Below the pieces are notes generated by a model, which worked only from the letters and a program-made list of their open reading frames with translations, did no database searches and was not told where the DNA came from. From Paenibacillus ihumii (GTDB lineage Bacteria > Bacillota > Bacilli > Paenibacillales > Paenibacillaceae), in contig NZ_LN884297.1 of the NCBI RefSeq assembly GCF_001403875.1, forward strand, positions 465,906-529,905: a stretch of DNA of 64,000 nt. The letters run 5' to 3'. Every line of letters begins with the position of its first letter. The first letter of the stretch is position 1. A program made the position numbers and the translations under genes. Shown in pieces: positions 26,805-35,715 of this stretch.

Positions 26805-27800
26805 ATGTCTGGACACCACAACCATCACGACCACAAGCACGGTCACAGTCATGATCATGGACATAGCCATGTTCACACCAATAATAAGAAAACACTGTTT
26901 ATTTCATTCCTAATCATTACCCTCTATATGATCGTAGAGGCTGTTGGCGGCATGGTTACCAATAGCTTGGCCCTGCTTTCCGATGCGGGTCATATGCTAT
27001 CTGACTCCATTGCTTTAGCCATTGCTTTATTGGCCTTCTGGTTCGGAGAAAAAGCTGTTAACACAGGAAAAACGTACGGTTACAGACGTTTCGAAATTTT
27101 AGCTGCCTCCCTTAACGGCATTACATTGATTGGTATTTCGTTATATATTTTTTATGAAGCCATTCAGCGCTTTAGTCATCCCCCAGAGGTTGCCACAACA
27201 GGTATGCTGATTATTAGTATTATCGGTTTACTGATCAACATACTGGTCGCATGGATTATGATGCGCGGAGGCGACACGGAGAACAATTTGAATATGCGCG
27301 GCGCTTATTTACACGTCATCAGCGATATGCTTGGTTCCGTGGGTGCCATTGCCGCTGCTTTATTGATGATCTTCTTCGGCTGGGGCTGGGCAGACCCGCT
27401 TGCCAGTGTGATTGTTGCAGCGCTTGTATTGCGCAGCGGTTACTTTGTTACCAAGTCGTCCCTGCATGTCCTGATGGAAGGAACGCCTCATAATGTGAAT
27501 TTGAATGAGATTATTGACACCATTCAGCAGGTAGACGGGGTAAAGGGAGTTCACGATGTTCATATTTGGTCGATTACAAGCAGCCTAAATGCTCTTACAG
27601 CCCATATCGTTGTCGATGGAGACAAGACCGTTTATGAGACAGAAGCCATTTTGCAAAAAATCGAACATCTTTTAGAGCATAAAGAGATTAAGCACGCGAC
27701 CCTGCAGGCCGAGTCGGAAAAGCATAACCATGAAAATTCTATTTTTTGTACCACCAAAGCGGATACGCCAAATGCCCACGCGCATGCTCATCCGCATTAG
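26805..27800 (+). CDS. czcD: cation diffusion facilitator, CzcD-type zinc exporter
   Basis: A 331-residue CDF antiporter with six membrane helices. The N-terminus is His-rich (HHNHHDHKHGHSHDHGHSHVH), and a second His-rich tail ends the protein. The transport site motif is in LLSDAGHMLSDS (helix 2) and HVISDMLGSVGA (helix 5), the HxxxD/DxxxD pattern for Zn/Cd/Co. A cytoplasmic ferredoxin-like domain follows (VHDVHIWSITSS). It is regulated by the divergent ArsR gene. The site AAAGGAGCGATCAAAT precedes the ATG. Confidence 0.95.
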   Translation: MSGHHNHHDHKHGHSHDHGHSHVHTNNKKTLFISFLIITLYMIVEAVGGMVTNSLALLSDAGHMLSDSIALAIALLAFWFGEKAVNTGKTYGYRRFEILAASLNGITLIGISLYIFYEAIQRFSHPPEVATTGMLIISIIGLLINILVAWIMMRGGDTENNLNMRGAYLHVISDMLGSVGAIAAALLMIFFGWGWADPLASVIVAALVLRSGYFVTKSSLHVLMEGTPHNVNLNEIIDTIQQVDGVKGVHDVHIWSITSSLNALTAHIVVDGDKTVYETEAILQKIEHLLEHKEIKHATLQAESEKHNHENSIFCTTKADTPNAHAHAHPH

Positions 27801-27805
27801 AGAAC

Positions 27806-27855
27806 AAAAAAACGCAATATGCAAGGGCGTACACCTCCTGCATATTGCGTTTTTT
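27806..27855. terminator. bidirectional intrinsic terminator
   Basis: AAAAAACGCAATATGCA and TGCATATTGCGTTTTTT flank a 16-base loop between czcD and the copper operon, with T-tracts on both strands. Confidence 0.88.
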
Positions 27856-27890
27856 AGGCTATCCTCAAAGACTACTTTTTCCTTTACTGG

Positions 27891-28082
27891 TTATTTTACA
27901 GCGCCTTGATCTGTTTCTTTCATGTGGTCCTGATTCGGATCTGAATGACCGGATACTTCGTTCATTTCGTGGGTGTCAGGTGAAGTGCTGGTGCTTGCAC
28001 CATAAATGCTGTACCCCCCGATAACTACCCCCAAATACAGGACAGCGGAAAGTGTCCAATATAGAATGGTCTTTTGCTTCAT
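27891..28082 (-). CDS. small membrane-anchored His/Met-rich protein
   Basis: A 63-residue protein with one N-terminal helix (ILYWTLSAVLYLGVVIGGYSI) and an extracytoplasmic tail rich in His, Met, Asp and Glu (THEMNEVSGHSDPNQDHMKE). It is the last gene after copA, with 21 bp between them, and ends at a shared terminator. No family is recognised. The His/Met tail and position suggest copper binding or delivery outside the membrane, which is inference. Confidence 0.65.
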   Translation of the reverse strand: MKQKTILYWTLSAVLYLGVVIGGYSIYGASTSTSPDTHEMNEVSGHSDPNQDHMKETDQGAVK

Positions 28083-28103
28083 CGCCTATCCCCCTATTTC
28101 TTG

Positions 28104-30524
28104 TTATGCTATCAATTTGATCCGCTGCAATCTTAAGGCATTCAGAACAACGGATACAGAGCTAAATGCCATGGCTGCACCGGCAACCCAAGGAGCCAGG
28201 AAGCCTAACGCCGCAACCGGAACTCCAAGGCTGTTATAGGCAAGCGCCCAGAACAGATTTTGTTTGATATTCCGGATTGTCATTTTACTCATGTAAATAG
28301 CATCGGCAATACTGTTCAAATCTCCGCGTATTAGCGTAATGTCTGCCGCCTCCATCGCCACATCCGTTCCTGTCCCGATAGCCATGCCGATATCGGCCGT
28401 TGCCAAAGCCGGAGCATCATTGATGCCGTCGCCTACCATAGCCACCTTTTTCCCGGCCTTCTGAAGCTTCTTCACTTCCTCCGCCTTTCCTTCTGGCAGA
28501 ACTTCAGCGATCACATGGTCGATCCCGACCTGATGGGCAATAGCCTTGGCTGTCTGCGTGTTGTCGCCTGTTATCATGACTACATCCAGCCCCAATTTTC
28601 TCAGGCGGGCAATAGCCTCCTGGGAGGTTTCCTTCACGGTATCCGCTACAGCTACGATTCCGGCAAATTCATTATCTATCGCTACTAGCATCGCCGTTTT
28701 CCCTTGCTTCTCCAGATCCTCCATGCGGGCTAATTGAGCATCTGGAACTGAAATATTGTGTTTTTTCATAAGCCGGCGTGTCCCGATCAACAATTCCTTC
28801 CCGTCTACCCGGGATTGAATGCCGAATCCCGGGATGGCTTCGAAGCTTTCAGAGGATCCGAATGGAATGCCCTTCTCCTTAATCCCCTCAACAATGGCCT
28901 CGGCCAGCGGATGCTCGGAGCTCTTTTCAGCTGCCCCGACCAGCCGCAGGAATTCCGATTCATTGTGCTCATTGGCCAGAATGACATCGGTCAGCGTTGG
29001 TTTGCCGTTTGTAATCGTTCCTGTTTTATCCAGAATAATGGTATCGATCCGATGAGCGGTCTCCAGGTGCTCGCCGCCCTTAAATAGGATTCCGTATTCT
29101 GCTGCCCGGCCAGAGCCGGCCATAATCGACGTTGGGGTGGCTAACCCCAAAGCACATGGACAAGCAATAACCAGAACGGCAATGAATTTCTCCAAGGATT
29201 CAGCGAAATTGCCGGGAGTTACAAAGAAATACCAGATCAAGAAAGTAACAACCGCTATGCCTACGACGATCGGTACAAATATTCCGGAAATCTGATCGGC
29301 CAGACGCTGGATCGGGGCTTTCGACCCTTGGGCTTCCTCCACTACTTTTATAATTTGCGCCAAAGCCGTATCTTTGCCAACCTTGGTCGCTTCCATTTTG
29401 AGAAACCCGTTTTTGTTAATGGTTGAGCCTATGACCGTGTCGCCGATCGTTTTATCTACAGGTATACTTTCACCGGTAATCATCGACTCATCCAGAGCGG
29501 AGCGGCCTTCAGTAATAATACCGTCGACAGGCACCTTCTCGCCTGGTTTAACATATACGATATCCCCGGTCAGCACTTCTTCGATGGGAATGCTTATTTC
29601 TTGGCCGTTTCTTAAGACTGTGGCAGTCTTGGCTTGCAGCCCCATTAATTTCTTGATGGCTTCAGAGGATCGCCCTTTGGCCTTGGCTTCGAATAATTTC
29701 CCCAGAATGATCAAAGTGATGAGCACGGCGCTTGTTTCATAATAGAGCTCCACCATATGGGTGCCTGACCCGATGGAAGCAAAGCTCAAATAGAGACTGT
29801 AAAAATAAGCCGCAGACGTGCCGAGAGCCACCAGCACATCCATATTGGCGCTTTTATTTCTAAGGGCTTTATAGGCACCGATATAGAATTGTCCCCCCAC
29901 TATGAACTGCACCGGTGTGGCAAGCGCTAATTGCACCCAGGGGTTCATGAACATCTCCGGCAGCCAGATGAAGGAGGTAAATTCAAAATGGCTTACCATC
30001 GCCCATAGCAGCGGGAAGGACAGAATGGCCGAAAAGATAAACTTTCCCTTTTGCTGCTGGATTTCCCGTTCCTTATGATCACCCTTCTCAGCATTCTCCT
30101 CCTTTAGGATGAGAGAATACCCCAGCTTTTTAATAGCCTCCATCATATCTGCAGTGGATACTTCATCAGGATTGTATTCTACAAGGGCTGTTTCAACGGC
30201 AAAGTTTACGGCCGCCTTGTTAACGCCATCCAGTTTATTTAATCGCTTCTCTATTTTTGCTGCGCATGCTGCGCAGGTCATGCCGGAAATGTCAAACTCT
30301 GCTTTTTCAGTTACAATTTTATAGCCCAACGACTCGACCTTTTGTTGAAACTTATTCATATCCGTCTTACTTGGGTCATATTTAATTTTCGTTTTTTCAA
30401 GGGCAAAATTGACGTTAGCCTCTTCTACGCCCTCCAGCTTGTTAAGACCTTTTTCTATTCTTACCGCACAAGCCGCGCAGGTCATGCCGGAAATCTGCAG
30501 ATTGATTTCTTTGGTATCGCTCAT
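28104..30524 (-). CDS. copA: copper-exporting P1B-type ATPase
   Basis: An 806-residue Cu+ exporter. Two heavy-metal-binding domains with SGMTCAACA lie near residues 10-20 and 75-95. The translocation motif CPC is in VIACPCALGLATP, the phosphorylated Asp in ILDKTGTITNGKP and the hinge in MVGDGINDAPALA. ATG 30524 follows AAAGGAG. It lies downstream of copZ; the 174 bp between them hold a long hairpin. Export is from cytoplasm to outside, with CopZ as likely donor. Confidence 0.97.
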   Translation of the reverse strand: MSDTKEINLQISGMTCAACAVRIEKGLNKLEGVEEANVNFALEKTKIKYDPSKTDMNKFQQKVESLGYKIVTEKAEFDISGMTCAACAAKIEKRLNKLDGVNKAAVNFAVETALVEYNPDEVSTADMMEAIKKLGYSLILKEENAEKGDHKEREIQQQKGKFIFSAILSFPLLWAMVSHFEFTSFIWLPEMFMNPWVQLALATPVQFIVGGQFYIGAYKALRNKSANMDVLVALGTSAAYFYSLYLSFASIGSGTHMVELYYETSAVLITLIILGKLFEAKAKGRSSEAIKKLMGLQAKTATVLRNGQEISIPIEEVLTGDIVYVKPGEKVPVDGIITEGRSALDESMITGESIPVDKTIGDTVIGSTINKNGFLKMEATKVGKDTALAQIIKVVEEAQGSKAPIQRLADQISGIFVPIVVGIAVVTFLIWYFFVTPGNFAESLEKFIAVLVIACPCALGLATPTSIMAGSGRAAEYGILFKGGEHLETAHRIDTIILDKTGTITNGKPTLTDVILANEHNESEFLRLVGAAEKSSEHPLAEAIVEGIKEKGIPFGSSESFEAIPGFGIQSRVDGKELLIGTRRLMKKHNISVPDAQLARMEDLEKQGKTAMLVAIDNEFAGIVAVADTVKETSQEAIARLRKLGLDVVMITGDNTQTAKAIAHQVGIDHVIAEVLPEGKAEEVKKLQKAGKKVAMVGDGINDAPALATADIGMAIGTGTDVAMEAADITLIRGDLNSIADAIYMSKMTIRNIKQNLFWALAYNSLGVPVAALGFLAPWVAGAAMAFSSVSVVLNALRLQRIKLIA

Positions 30525-30602
30525 GCTTTTCACTCCTTTATGGTCATGTATGGCCAAGCACCGTCAACAGCTTCTAATTGTATTATTTTAAAAAAATTTC
30601 AT

Positions 30603-30635
30603 AAATAAATCGTGCCTTGGCAGCACGATTTATTT
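30603..30635. terminator. long inverted repeat between copZ and copA
   Basis: AAATAAATCGTGC and GCACGATTTATTT pair perfectly around a 7-base loop. On the minus strand a T-rich stretch (ATTTTTTT) follows about 12 bases later, so partial termination between copZ and copA is possible. Confidence 0.6.
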
Positions 30636-30698
30636 GTAGATACCATTTACCGCTTTTAGCACACAGATTCTTTATCGCAGCTGATAGAGAATGCCCTT

Positions 30699-30917
30699 TT
30701 AGGCAGACTCTCCATCCACCTCATACCCCTGTTCATCAATGACATCTTTAATTTCCTTCAAAGACACAGCCTTGGGGTCAAACGATACAGCAACCGTACC
30801 GTCATTCAAATTTACTTTAACGGATTCCACACCGTTCATTTTCCCCACATTGCCTTCAATGGAGTTTATGCAATGTCCGCAAGACATCCCTTTAACCTGA
30901 AGTGTTTTTTGTTCCAT
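30699..30917 (-). CDS. copZ: copper chaperone CopZ
   Basis: A 72-residue HMA-domain protein with the copper site GMSCGHC near residue 10 and the usual ferredoxin-like fold pattern (VKVNLNDGTVAVSFDPKAV). It carries Cu+ to CopA. ATG 30917 follows GGAGGG. Its promoter contains a copper-repressor operator in the -35/-10 spacer. Confidence 0.95.
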   Translation of the reverse strand: MEQKTLQVKGMSCGHCINSIEGNVGKMNGVESVKVNLNDGTVAVSFDPKAVSLKEIKDVIDEQGYEVDGESA

Positions 30918-30961
30918 GGTTGTTCCCTCCAATAATAAGTATAATTCTTAACTACATTTAC

Positions 30962-30990
30962 ATATTACCATACCCCTGTAGGGTATACAA
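30962..30990 (-). promoter_or_regulatory. copZ promoter with CsoR operator
   Basis: On the minus strand TTGTAT (30985-30990), a 17-bp spacer and TAATAT (30962-30967). The spacer holds ACCCTACAGGGGTATGG, nearly identical to the Bacillus subtilis copZA CsoR site as I remember it. Confidence 0.8.
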
Positions 30991-31163
30991 GAGGGAATTG
31001 ATGTCTTTTTCTAAAACTAGTATTTTCCTAAACCGTACCCACCATTATAATACCCTGTTTATGTATTAATTAACCAGATCATCAGGCTGTATACTGAAGC
31101 TTAATCCCTTCATGCAGCTCCCGGTAATCAGGAATGAAGCTTTGATTTCGCCGCTCTCTTGAA

Positions 31164-31182
31164 TATACCCATACTAGGTATA
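31164..31182. promoter_or_regulatory. second CsoR-like palindrome
   Basis: TATACC, 7 bp, GGTATA lies between csoR's terminator and the copZ promoter. It resembles the other copper-operator sites in outline but lacks the central GGGG; no gene start follows closely on either strand. Confidence 0.3.
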
Positions 31183-31197
31183 TATATGATAAAAGTA

Positions 31198-31225
31198 AAG
31201 CCAGTAAATTAAGCTTACTGGCTTC
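31198..31225 (-). terminator. intrinsic terminator of csoR
   Basis: AAGCCAGTAA, loop, TTACTGGCTT followed on the minus strand by TACTTTTATC, just after the csoR stop. Confidence 0.85.
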
Positions 31226-31229
31226 ATGC

Positions 31230-31538
31230 TCAAGATTTGGTGAAACGCTCAAAGACCCCCATCAATTCTTCAATGGCTTCTGCTTCATTCCCGCTTTTTA
31301 TGGCATCTACCACACAGTGATGGGTATGTCTCTCTAACAGGTTAAGACTGACCTTCTTTAGGGCTGCATTTATAGCCGAAATTTGAATAAGAATATCTGT
31401 GCAATAACGATCGGTTTCAACCATATTCTGAATGCCTCTTACTTGCCCTTCGATTCGTTTAAGGCGATTTATGATTTGTTCCTTCTCTTTTAAAGTTCTC
31501 GGGTGAGAGACCTTCCTTTCTTCACCGGTATGATCCAT
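31230..31538 (-). CDS. csoR: CsoR family copper-sensing repressor
   Basis: A 102-residue all-helical DUF156 repressor. It has INRLKRIEGQVRGIQNMVE followed by the copper-ligand Cys in DRYCTDILIQ, and the His-Cys pair in RHTHHCVVDAI, the Cys-His-Cys set of true CsoR rather than formaldehyde sensors; persulfide-sensing CstR lacks the His. ATG 31538 follows AAGGAG. It is separate from copZA and probably represses the two operators found at 26.2 and 31.0 kb. Confidence 0.93.
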   Translation of the reverse strand: MDHTGEERKVSHPRTLKEKEQIINRLKRIEGQVRGIQNMVETDRYCTDILIQISAINAALKKVSLNLLERHTHHCVVDAIKSGNEAEAIEELMGVFERFTKS

Positions 31539-31712
31539 TCTATTTGCTCCTTGTCCATCTATAATCCTGGCCCTTATATTTTCAATATAGTATATGGTAT
31601 CATAAAATACTCTCAGGAGGTATACCGCCAATATGTCCTGAGGCTATACCTATCATAAAAGGCTCAGGATATCCCCCAAGCAGCAGTTATCTGCAGCCGG
31701 TCATCAGACCCT

Positions 31713-32864
31713 CTACATCCTCCGGTAAACCTCTTTGCCTCCAATCATAGTCCATTCCACTTGAAATTGGCCATCCAGAAGCACTAAATCTGCATCTGCC
31801 CCCGGAGCAATGCGCCCTTTATTGGACAGGCCCAGCACATCTGCCGGAGTGGTGCTGGCCATCACAATCGCCTCATGGAGAGGAATTCCGAGCTCTGCCG
31901 TATTCCTTAAAGCCTCATTCATCGTAACTGTACTGGAGGCTAGCGTTCCATCGCTAAGCTGCGCTATCCCATTTACGACGGTTACCCGGTGCCCGCCAAA
32001 CTCATATTGTCCGTCTCCAAGCCCCATAGCCTGAAGCGCATCTGTAATAAGAACCATACCCCCCGGCCCTTTAATTCGATGCATTAAACGAACCATGGCA
32101 GGATGAAGATGTACGTTGTCCACGATGGCTTGCAAACTCACCTTCTCCTCCTCCAGCGCAGCAGTGATAAGACCAGGATCGCGATGGTGAATCGGCCGCA
32201 TGCCGTTGAAACAATGCGTAATGTGGCTGGCTCCCAAACGAAAGGCTTGCTTGGCTTCTTCATAAGTCGCATCGGAGTGGGCGATCGCCGCTATGATTCC
32301 TTGTCTGTGCAGATAGGAAACCATCTCCATTCCACCCGGAAGCTCAGGCGCAATCGTAACCATTTTCAACAAGGACCCGGCCTGCTCAATCAGTTGCTCC
32401 ATTTCAGTAAAGTCAGGATGACGAAGATAGGCTTCGTTCTGCATTCCTTTTCTTTTTATATTTAAATAAGGCCCTTCAATATGAATACCCGCGATCTGCG
32501 CTCCTTCCTCATGACCGGCGACCTGCTTTACTTGGCGGACCATAGCAAGAAGGTCTTCCAGACTGGAGCTGACCGATGTTGCCAGGAAGGAAGTGCATCC
32601 TGTGGCCGCACAGGCTTTGGATACCTCTTGAATGCTCTTTACCGTACCATCCATCATGTCATAGCCATTAGCCCCGTGAATATGGACATCGATCATGCCA
32701 GGAATGAGCAGCTTGCCCTGTCCATCGATCATTTTTAGTTTTCCTGCGTGGGACGGTTCACAATCGACGGCAATAATGCGCCCTTTATCGATAAGTACTG
32801 CCCCATTCTCCACGATTCCTGTTTCAGCAGCTATTCGAACATTAATCACCTGTATAGCTTCCAT
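31713..32864 (-). CDS. nagA: N-acetylglucosamine-6-phosphate deacetylase
   Basis: A 383-residue amidohydrolase. The metal motif IPGMIDVHIHGANGYD lies near residue 50, the ligand IAGIHIEGPY near residue 120, AIAHSDATYEEA and THCFNGM near residue 200, and the catalytic Asp in LITDAL. It deacetylates GlcNAc-6-P for amino-sugar catabolism. ATG 32864 follows a run of G residues (GGGGGG). No nagB or GntR regulator is next to it, so it appears solitary here. Confidence 0.95.
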   Translation of the reverse strand: MEAIQVINVRIAAETGIVENGAVLIDKGRIIAVDCEPSHAGKLKMIDGQGKLLIPGMIDVHIHGANGYDMMDGTVKSIQEVSKACAATGCTSFLATSVSSSLEDLLAMVRQVKQVAGHEEGAQIAGIHIEGPYLNIKRKGMQNEAYLRHPDFTEMEQLIEQAGSLLKMVTIAPELPGGMEMVSYLHRQGIIAAIAHSDATYEEAKQAFRLGASHITHCFNGMRPIHHRDPGLITAALEEEKVSLQAIVDNVHLHPAMVRLMHRIKGPGGMVLITDALQAMGLGDGQYEFGGHRVTVVNGIAQLSDGTLASSTVTMNEALRNTAELGIPLHEAIVMASTTPADVLGLSNKGRIAPGADADLVLLDGQFQVEWTMIGGKEVYRRM

Positions 32865-33022
32865 CGGAGTCCCCCCCTGATTTTGCAATTCACTTTGAGT
32901 ATAACGAAGCACTTCATTCCCAACAACCAGTATGGCGCGCAATATAGGGGGAAATATCTACGACGGGATTTACGACCAAGCCCATCCATTCGGCGATCAG
33001 TTACATCTTTAAATACAAATAA

Positions 33023-33046
33023 GAGGACTGCTTCATTGCAGCCCTC
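33023..33046 (-). terminator. intrinsic terminator of the MBL-fold gene
   Basis: On the minus strand GAGGGCTGC, AATGAA, GCAGTCCTC then TTATTTG. Confidence 0.7.
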
Positions 33047-33067
33047 AGTGCCTTATGCCATTACTGA

Positions 33068-33925
33068 CTAATGCTGATGCTTATTTACGTATTTGCCGTA
33101 ATCGGGGATGGCAATTTGGTCAAACTTATTTACCAGCCTATCCAGATTGCTGGACAATAGCTCGCCAGACACAGGCATTCCATGCCCGCAAACCGCAACG
33201 GCTGGCCTTAATGCCGCCAATTTCTTAACAGAATCCCGTGCTGCCGGCCAGTCTGTCGTAAGATATCTTGGCGGACCATTAATCTCCACTTCTTGCGTAA
33301 ACACTTTATACAGCGAGTCCTGTTTTACTGTTACGAAGGCATCTCCGGCAATAAGAGAACGATCTTTATCCCTGAACAATGACACATGTCCTGGTGAATG
33401 GCCCGGGGTATGAATCCAGCGAAAATCAGCCAAATGAGGCACCGTTTCGTCAGCAGGAAGGGCTTGAACCTTCTCCCCTAGATTAACCGGTTCAATCGGA
33501 AAGAAGGGAGACATCTTGGCTACCGCCCCGCCTTCAACAGTTGCATCCGGCTTGGGATAGCTCTTTTGCCCCGTTAAGAACGGCAACTCTAATTCATGAG
33601 CATATACAGGAACATTCCAATGCTTTACCAAATCAACAACGGCCCCCACATGATCAAAATGACCATGGGTTAAGATTATTGCCTTCGGGCGGCTATTTGC
33701 GCCGAAGCGTTCTTCCGCGACAGAGATGATTTCATCAGCTGATTCCGGCATTCCCGCATCAATTAATACAAATTGCTTCGAATCCCGCTGGCCGACCATA
33801 ACGATATTAACAATTTGAATAGTATGGCAATATAAGTCTGGTACTGCTTCCACACCAACACCACTGCCTACAGAGGTGACCGGGATATAATGGTAATCCA
33901 TGCCGTATTCAATTTGTTTATCCAT
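33068..33925 (-). CDS. MBL-fold metallo-hydrolase
   Basis: A 285-residue metallo-beta-lactamase-fold hydrolase. The zinc motif is LTHGHFDHVGAV near residue 88, further ligands are in HTPGHSPGHVSLF near residue 175 and the Asp in LIAGDAFVTVK. The substrate cannot be told from sequence; relatives include glyoxalase II-like and lactonase-like enzymes. It is monocistronic, with its own ribosome site (ACAGGAGAG). Confidence 0.88.
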   Translation of the reverse strand: MDKQIEYGMDYHYIPVTSVGSGVGVEAVPDLYCHTIQIVNIVMVGQRDSKQFVLIDAGMPESADEIISVAEERFGANSRPKAIILTHGHFDHVGAVVDLVKHWNVPVYAHELELPFLTGQKSYPKPDATVEGGAVAKMSPFFPIEPVNLGEKVQALPADETVPHLADFRWIHTPGHSPGHVSLFRDKDRSLIAGDAFVTVKQDSLYKVFTQEVEINGPPRYLTTDWPAARDSVKKLAALRPAVAVCGHGMPVSGELLSSNLDRLVNKFDQIAIPDYGKYVNKHQH

Positions 33926-34108
33926 TTAAAGTTTTCTCTCCTGTAATTTTGATTCGTGCTACAAAATAGTATCCCAGCCCTTCATTAGATTATGCGCAGA
34001 GGCAATTATTGCTTACCGCTAACTCGCGTTAGCAGCAGTTGCAATCTTAAACGTCCAAGCAGGCTTGTTGATCGAGGAGAGCGCTAGAAACAATATACCT
34101 GAACCAGC

Positions 34109-34807
34109 TTATATACGAGCCACCTTCCGCATCTCCATTTTTTTTGACGACTGTTTATACACCCAGTAATACATTTCCGTCAAATTTACCAAGCCAAGTC
34201 CTCGTTCCTCTTCAACAGAATATGTATTGGAGCCCATATCGGCATTCAGACGAGCCCCATCAAAATAAATCCTTTCTACTGGCGTATGACCGTGAATGAT
34301 CGGCTTGTTATGAGTCAAATTTAGAAGGGCGCTCTTCGGGATACTATAGAAGTCGTATTCGGACATCCATAGAATATCCCTGGATTGACTATGCAGCAAT
34401 TCATTGGGATTTAGTCCAGCGTGGGTGTATACAAACTCATCATCTTCAAAAACTAGAGGCAGATTCATAATCCACTCCTTATGTTCTTCCATTTCTGCTT
34501 TGGAGAAAATTTTCTCGAAATTCAAGAGAGTTTCTTTCCCGCCATGCCTTAACCAAAGTTTGTCTCCCCTCCGAAAGTAATCTCCCATCATCTCTTCATG
34601 ATTGCCAGTTACAACATGCACATTATGCGGATGAGCATCAGTAAGCTCCTTTATTAGCTTAACGACTCTGGCACTCTCCTTGCCTCGATTAATCATATCT
34701 CCACCAAATACAAGCTGATCTTTTGAAAAATCAATTTTTGCATGCTTAAGCAATAACTCCAGTCCATAGTAATCCCCGTGAATATCCGTCATGAAAAACT
34801 TCAACAA
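34109..34807 (-). CDS. metallophosphoesterase (PPP-type serine/threonine phosphatase-like)
   Basis: A 232-residue calcineurin-like phosphoesterase with DIHGDYYGLELLL at the N-terminus, VFGGDMINRG near residue 35 and VTGNHEEMMG near residue 68, plus IHGHTPVERI near residue 175: the full GDxHG/GDxxDRG/GNHE set, with Met-Ile-Asn replacing the usual DRG spacing. It resembles bacterial protein phosphatases of the PrpA/PrpE type. Substrate unknown. Confidence 0.88.
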   Translation of the reverse strand: MLKFFMTDIHGDYYGLELLLKHAKIDFSKDQLVFGGDMINRGKESARVVKLIKELTDAHPHNVHVVTGNHEEMMGDYFRRGDKLWLRHGGKETLLNFEKIFSKAEMEEHKEWIMNLPLVFEDDEFVYTHAGLNPNELLHSQSRDILWMSEYDFYSIPKSALLNLTHNKPIIHGHTPVERIYFDGARLNADMGSNTYSVEEERGLGLVNLTEMYYWVYKQSSKKMEMRKVARI

Positions 34808-34900
34808 CTTTCCCTCCGCTCCACTGAAAATTAAAAAAGACTGAAAAAGATCGAGGTGATGATTGACCTGTTTCCAGTCTTTAATAATGCTTATAAGCTG

Positions 34901-35695
34901 TTATTTAAAATACCGCTGCCGCTGCGCCTCAAACAGCAGCACTGAGGCCGCCATCGCCACATTCAACGATTCAGCCTGCCCCTGCATCGGTATGATCAGC
35001 CCGTCATCCATCAGCTCACGCACGCCCAGGCTAAGCCCTCTCGCCTCGCTGCCAAGCAGCAGCCATACCGGTCCCGTAAAATCGTATGCATAGCAGTTCT
35101 TTGCCGCCTGCAGACTCGTTCCAGCCAGCCGGATGCCCCGGGCTTTGGCTTGCGGCAGCAAATCGGCCAGATCGCCTTCGATGACAGGCAAATGAAACAA
35201 GGAGCCCATCGTCGAGCGAATGACCTTCGGGCTGTATATATCCGCGCAGCCCGCCCCAACGATGACGCCGCTCGCTCCCACGGCATCCGCGCTGCGGATA
35301 ATCGTGCCGACATTGCCCGGATCCTGCACGCCATCCAGCACGACAACAAGGCTGTTCTCCCCTGATAGCAGGGGCTCCAGTTGGCCCCCGCTCTTGCGGA
35401 CGACCGCGAACACGGGCTGCGGCGTCTTCGCTTCGGTGCATTTGGCGATAATCACGGAGGTTACGCCGATCCACTCGACGCCTAGCGAGGCGGAAGCTGC
35501 CTCCGACAGCTCAGCGGGAATTCCGCGCTCGATTTCATAGCATACGCATTCCAGGTCGGCTCCCGCCCGCAGCGCCTCCTGCACCAAATGGATGCCTTCA
35601 ATGACGTATTTCAGGTGCTTGTCCCTGTTTTTCTTCTCAAGCAGCCCGGCCCATTCCTTCACGCGGGGGTTATGCGGAGAAGTGATTTGCTGCAT
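34901..35695 (-). CDS. ysgA: SpoU/TrmH family RNA methyltransferase (YsgA-like)
   Basis: A 264-residue SPOUT methyltransferase. The N-terminal substrate-binding region is followed by motif 1 LDGVQDPGNVGTIIRSADAV near residue 115, motif 2 LLLGSEARGLS near residue 215 and motif 3 IIPMQGQAESLNVAMAASVL near residue 240. It would 2'-O-methylate rRNA or tRNA. In Bacillus ysgA is next to sspI; here ktrA lies between them. Confidence 0.9.
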   Translation of the reverse strand: MQQITSPHNPRVKEWAGLLEKKNRDKHLKYVIEGIHLVQEALRAGADLECVCYEIERGIPAELSEAASASLGVEWIGVTSVIIAKCTEAKTPQPVFAVVRKSGGQLEPLLSGENSLVVVLDGVQDPGNVGTIIRSADAVGASGVIVGAGCADIYSPKVIRSTMGSLFHLPVIEGDLADLLPQAKARGIRLAGTSLQAAKNCYAYDFTGPVWLLLGSEARGLSLGVRELMDDGLIIPMQGQAESLNVAMAASVLLFEAQRQRYFK

Positions 35696-35715
35696 CGATC
35701 ATTCATCCCCCTAGA

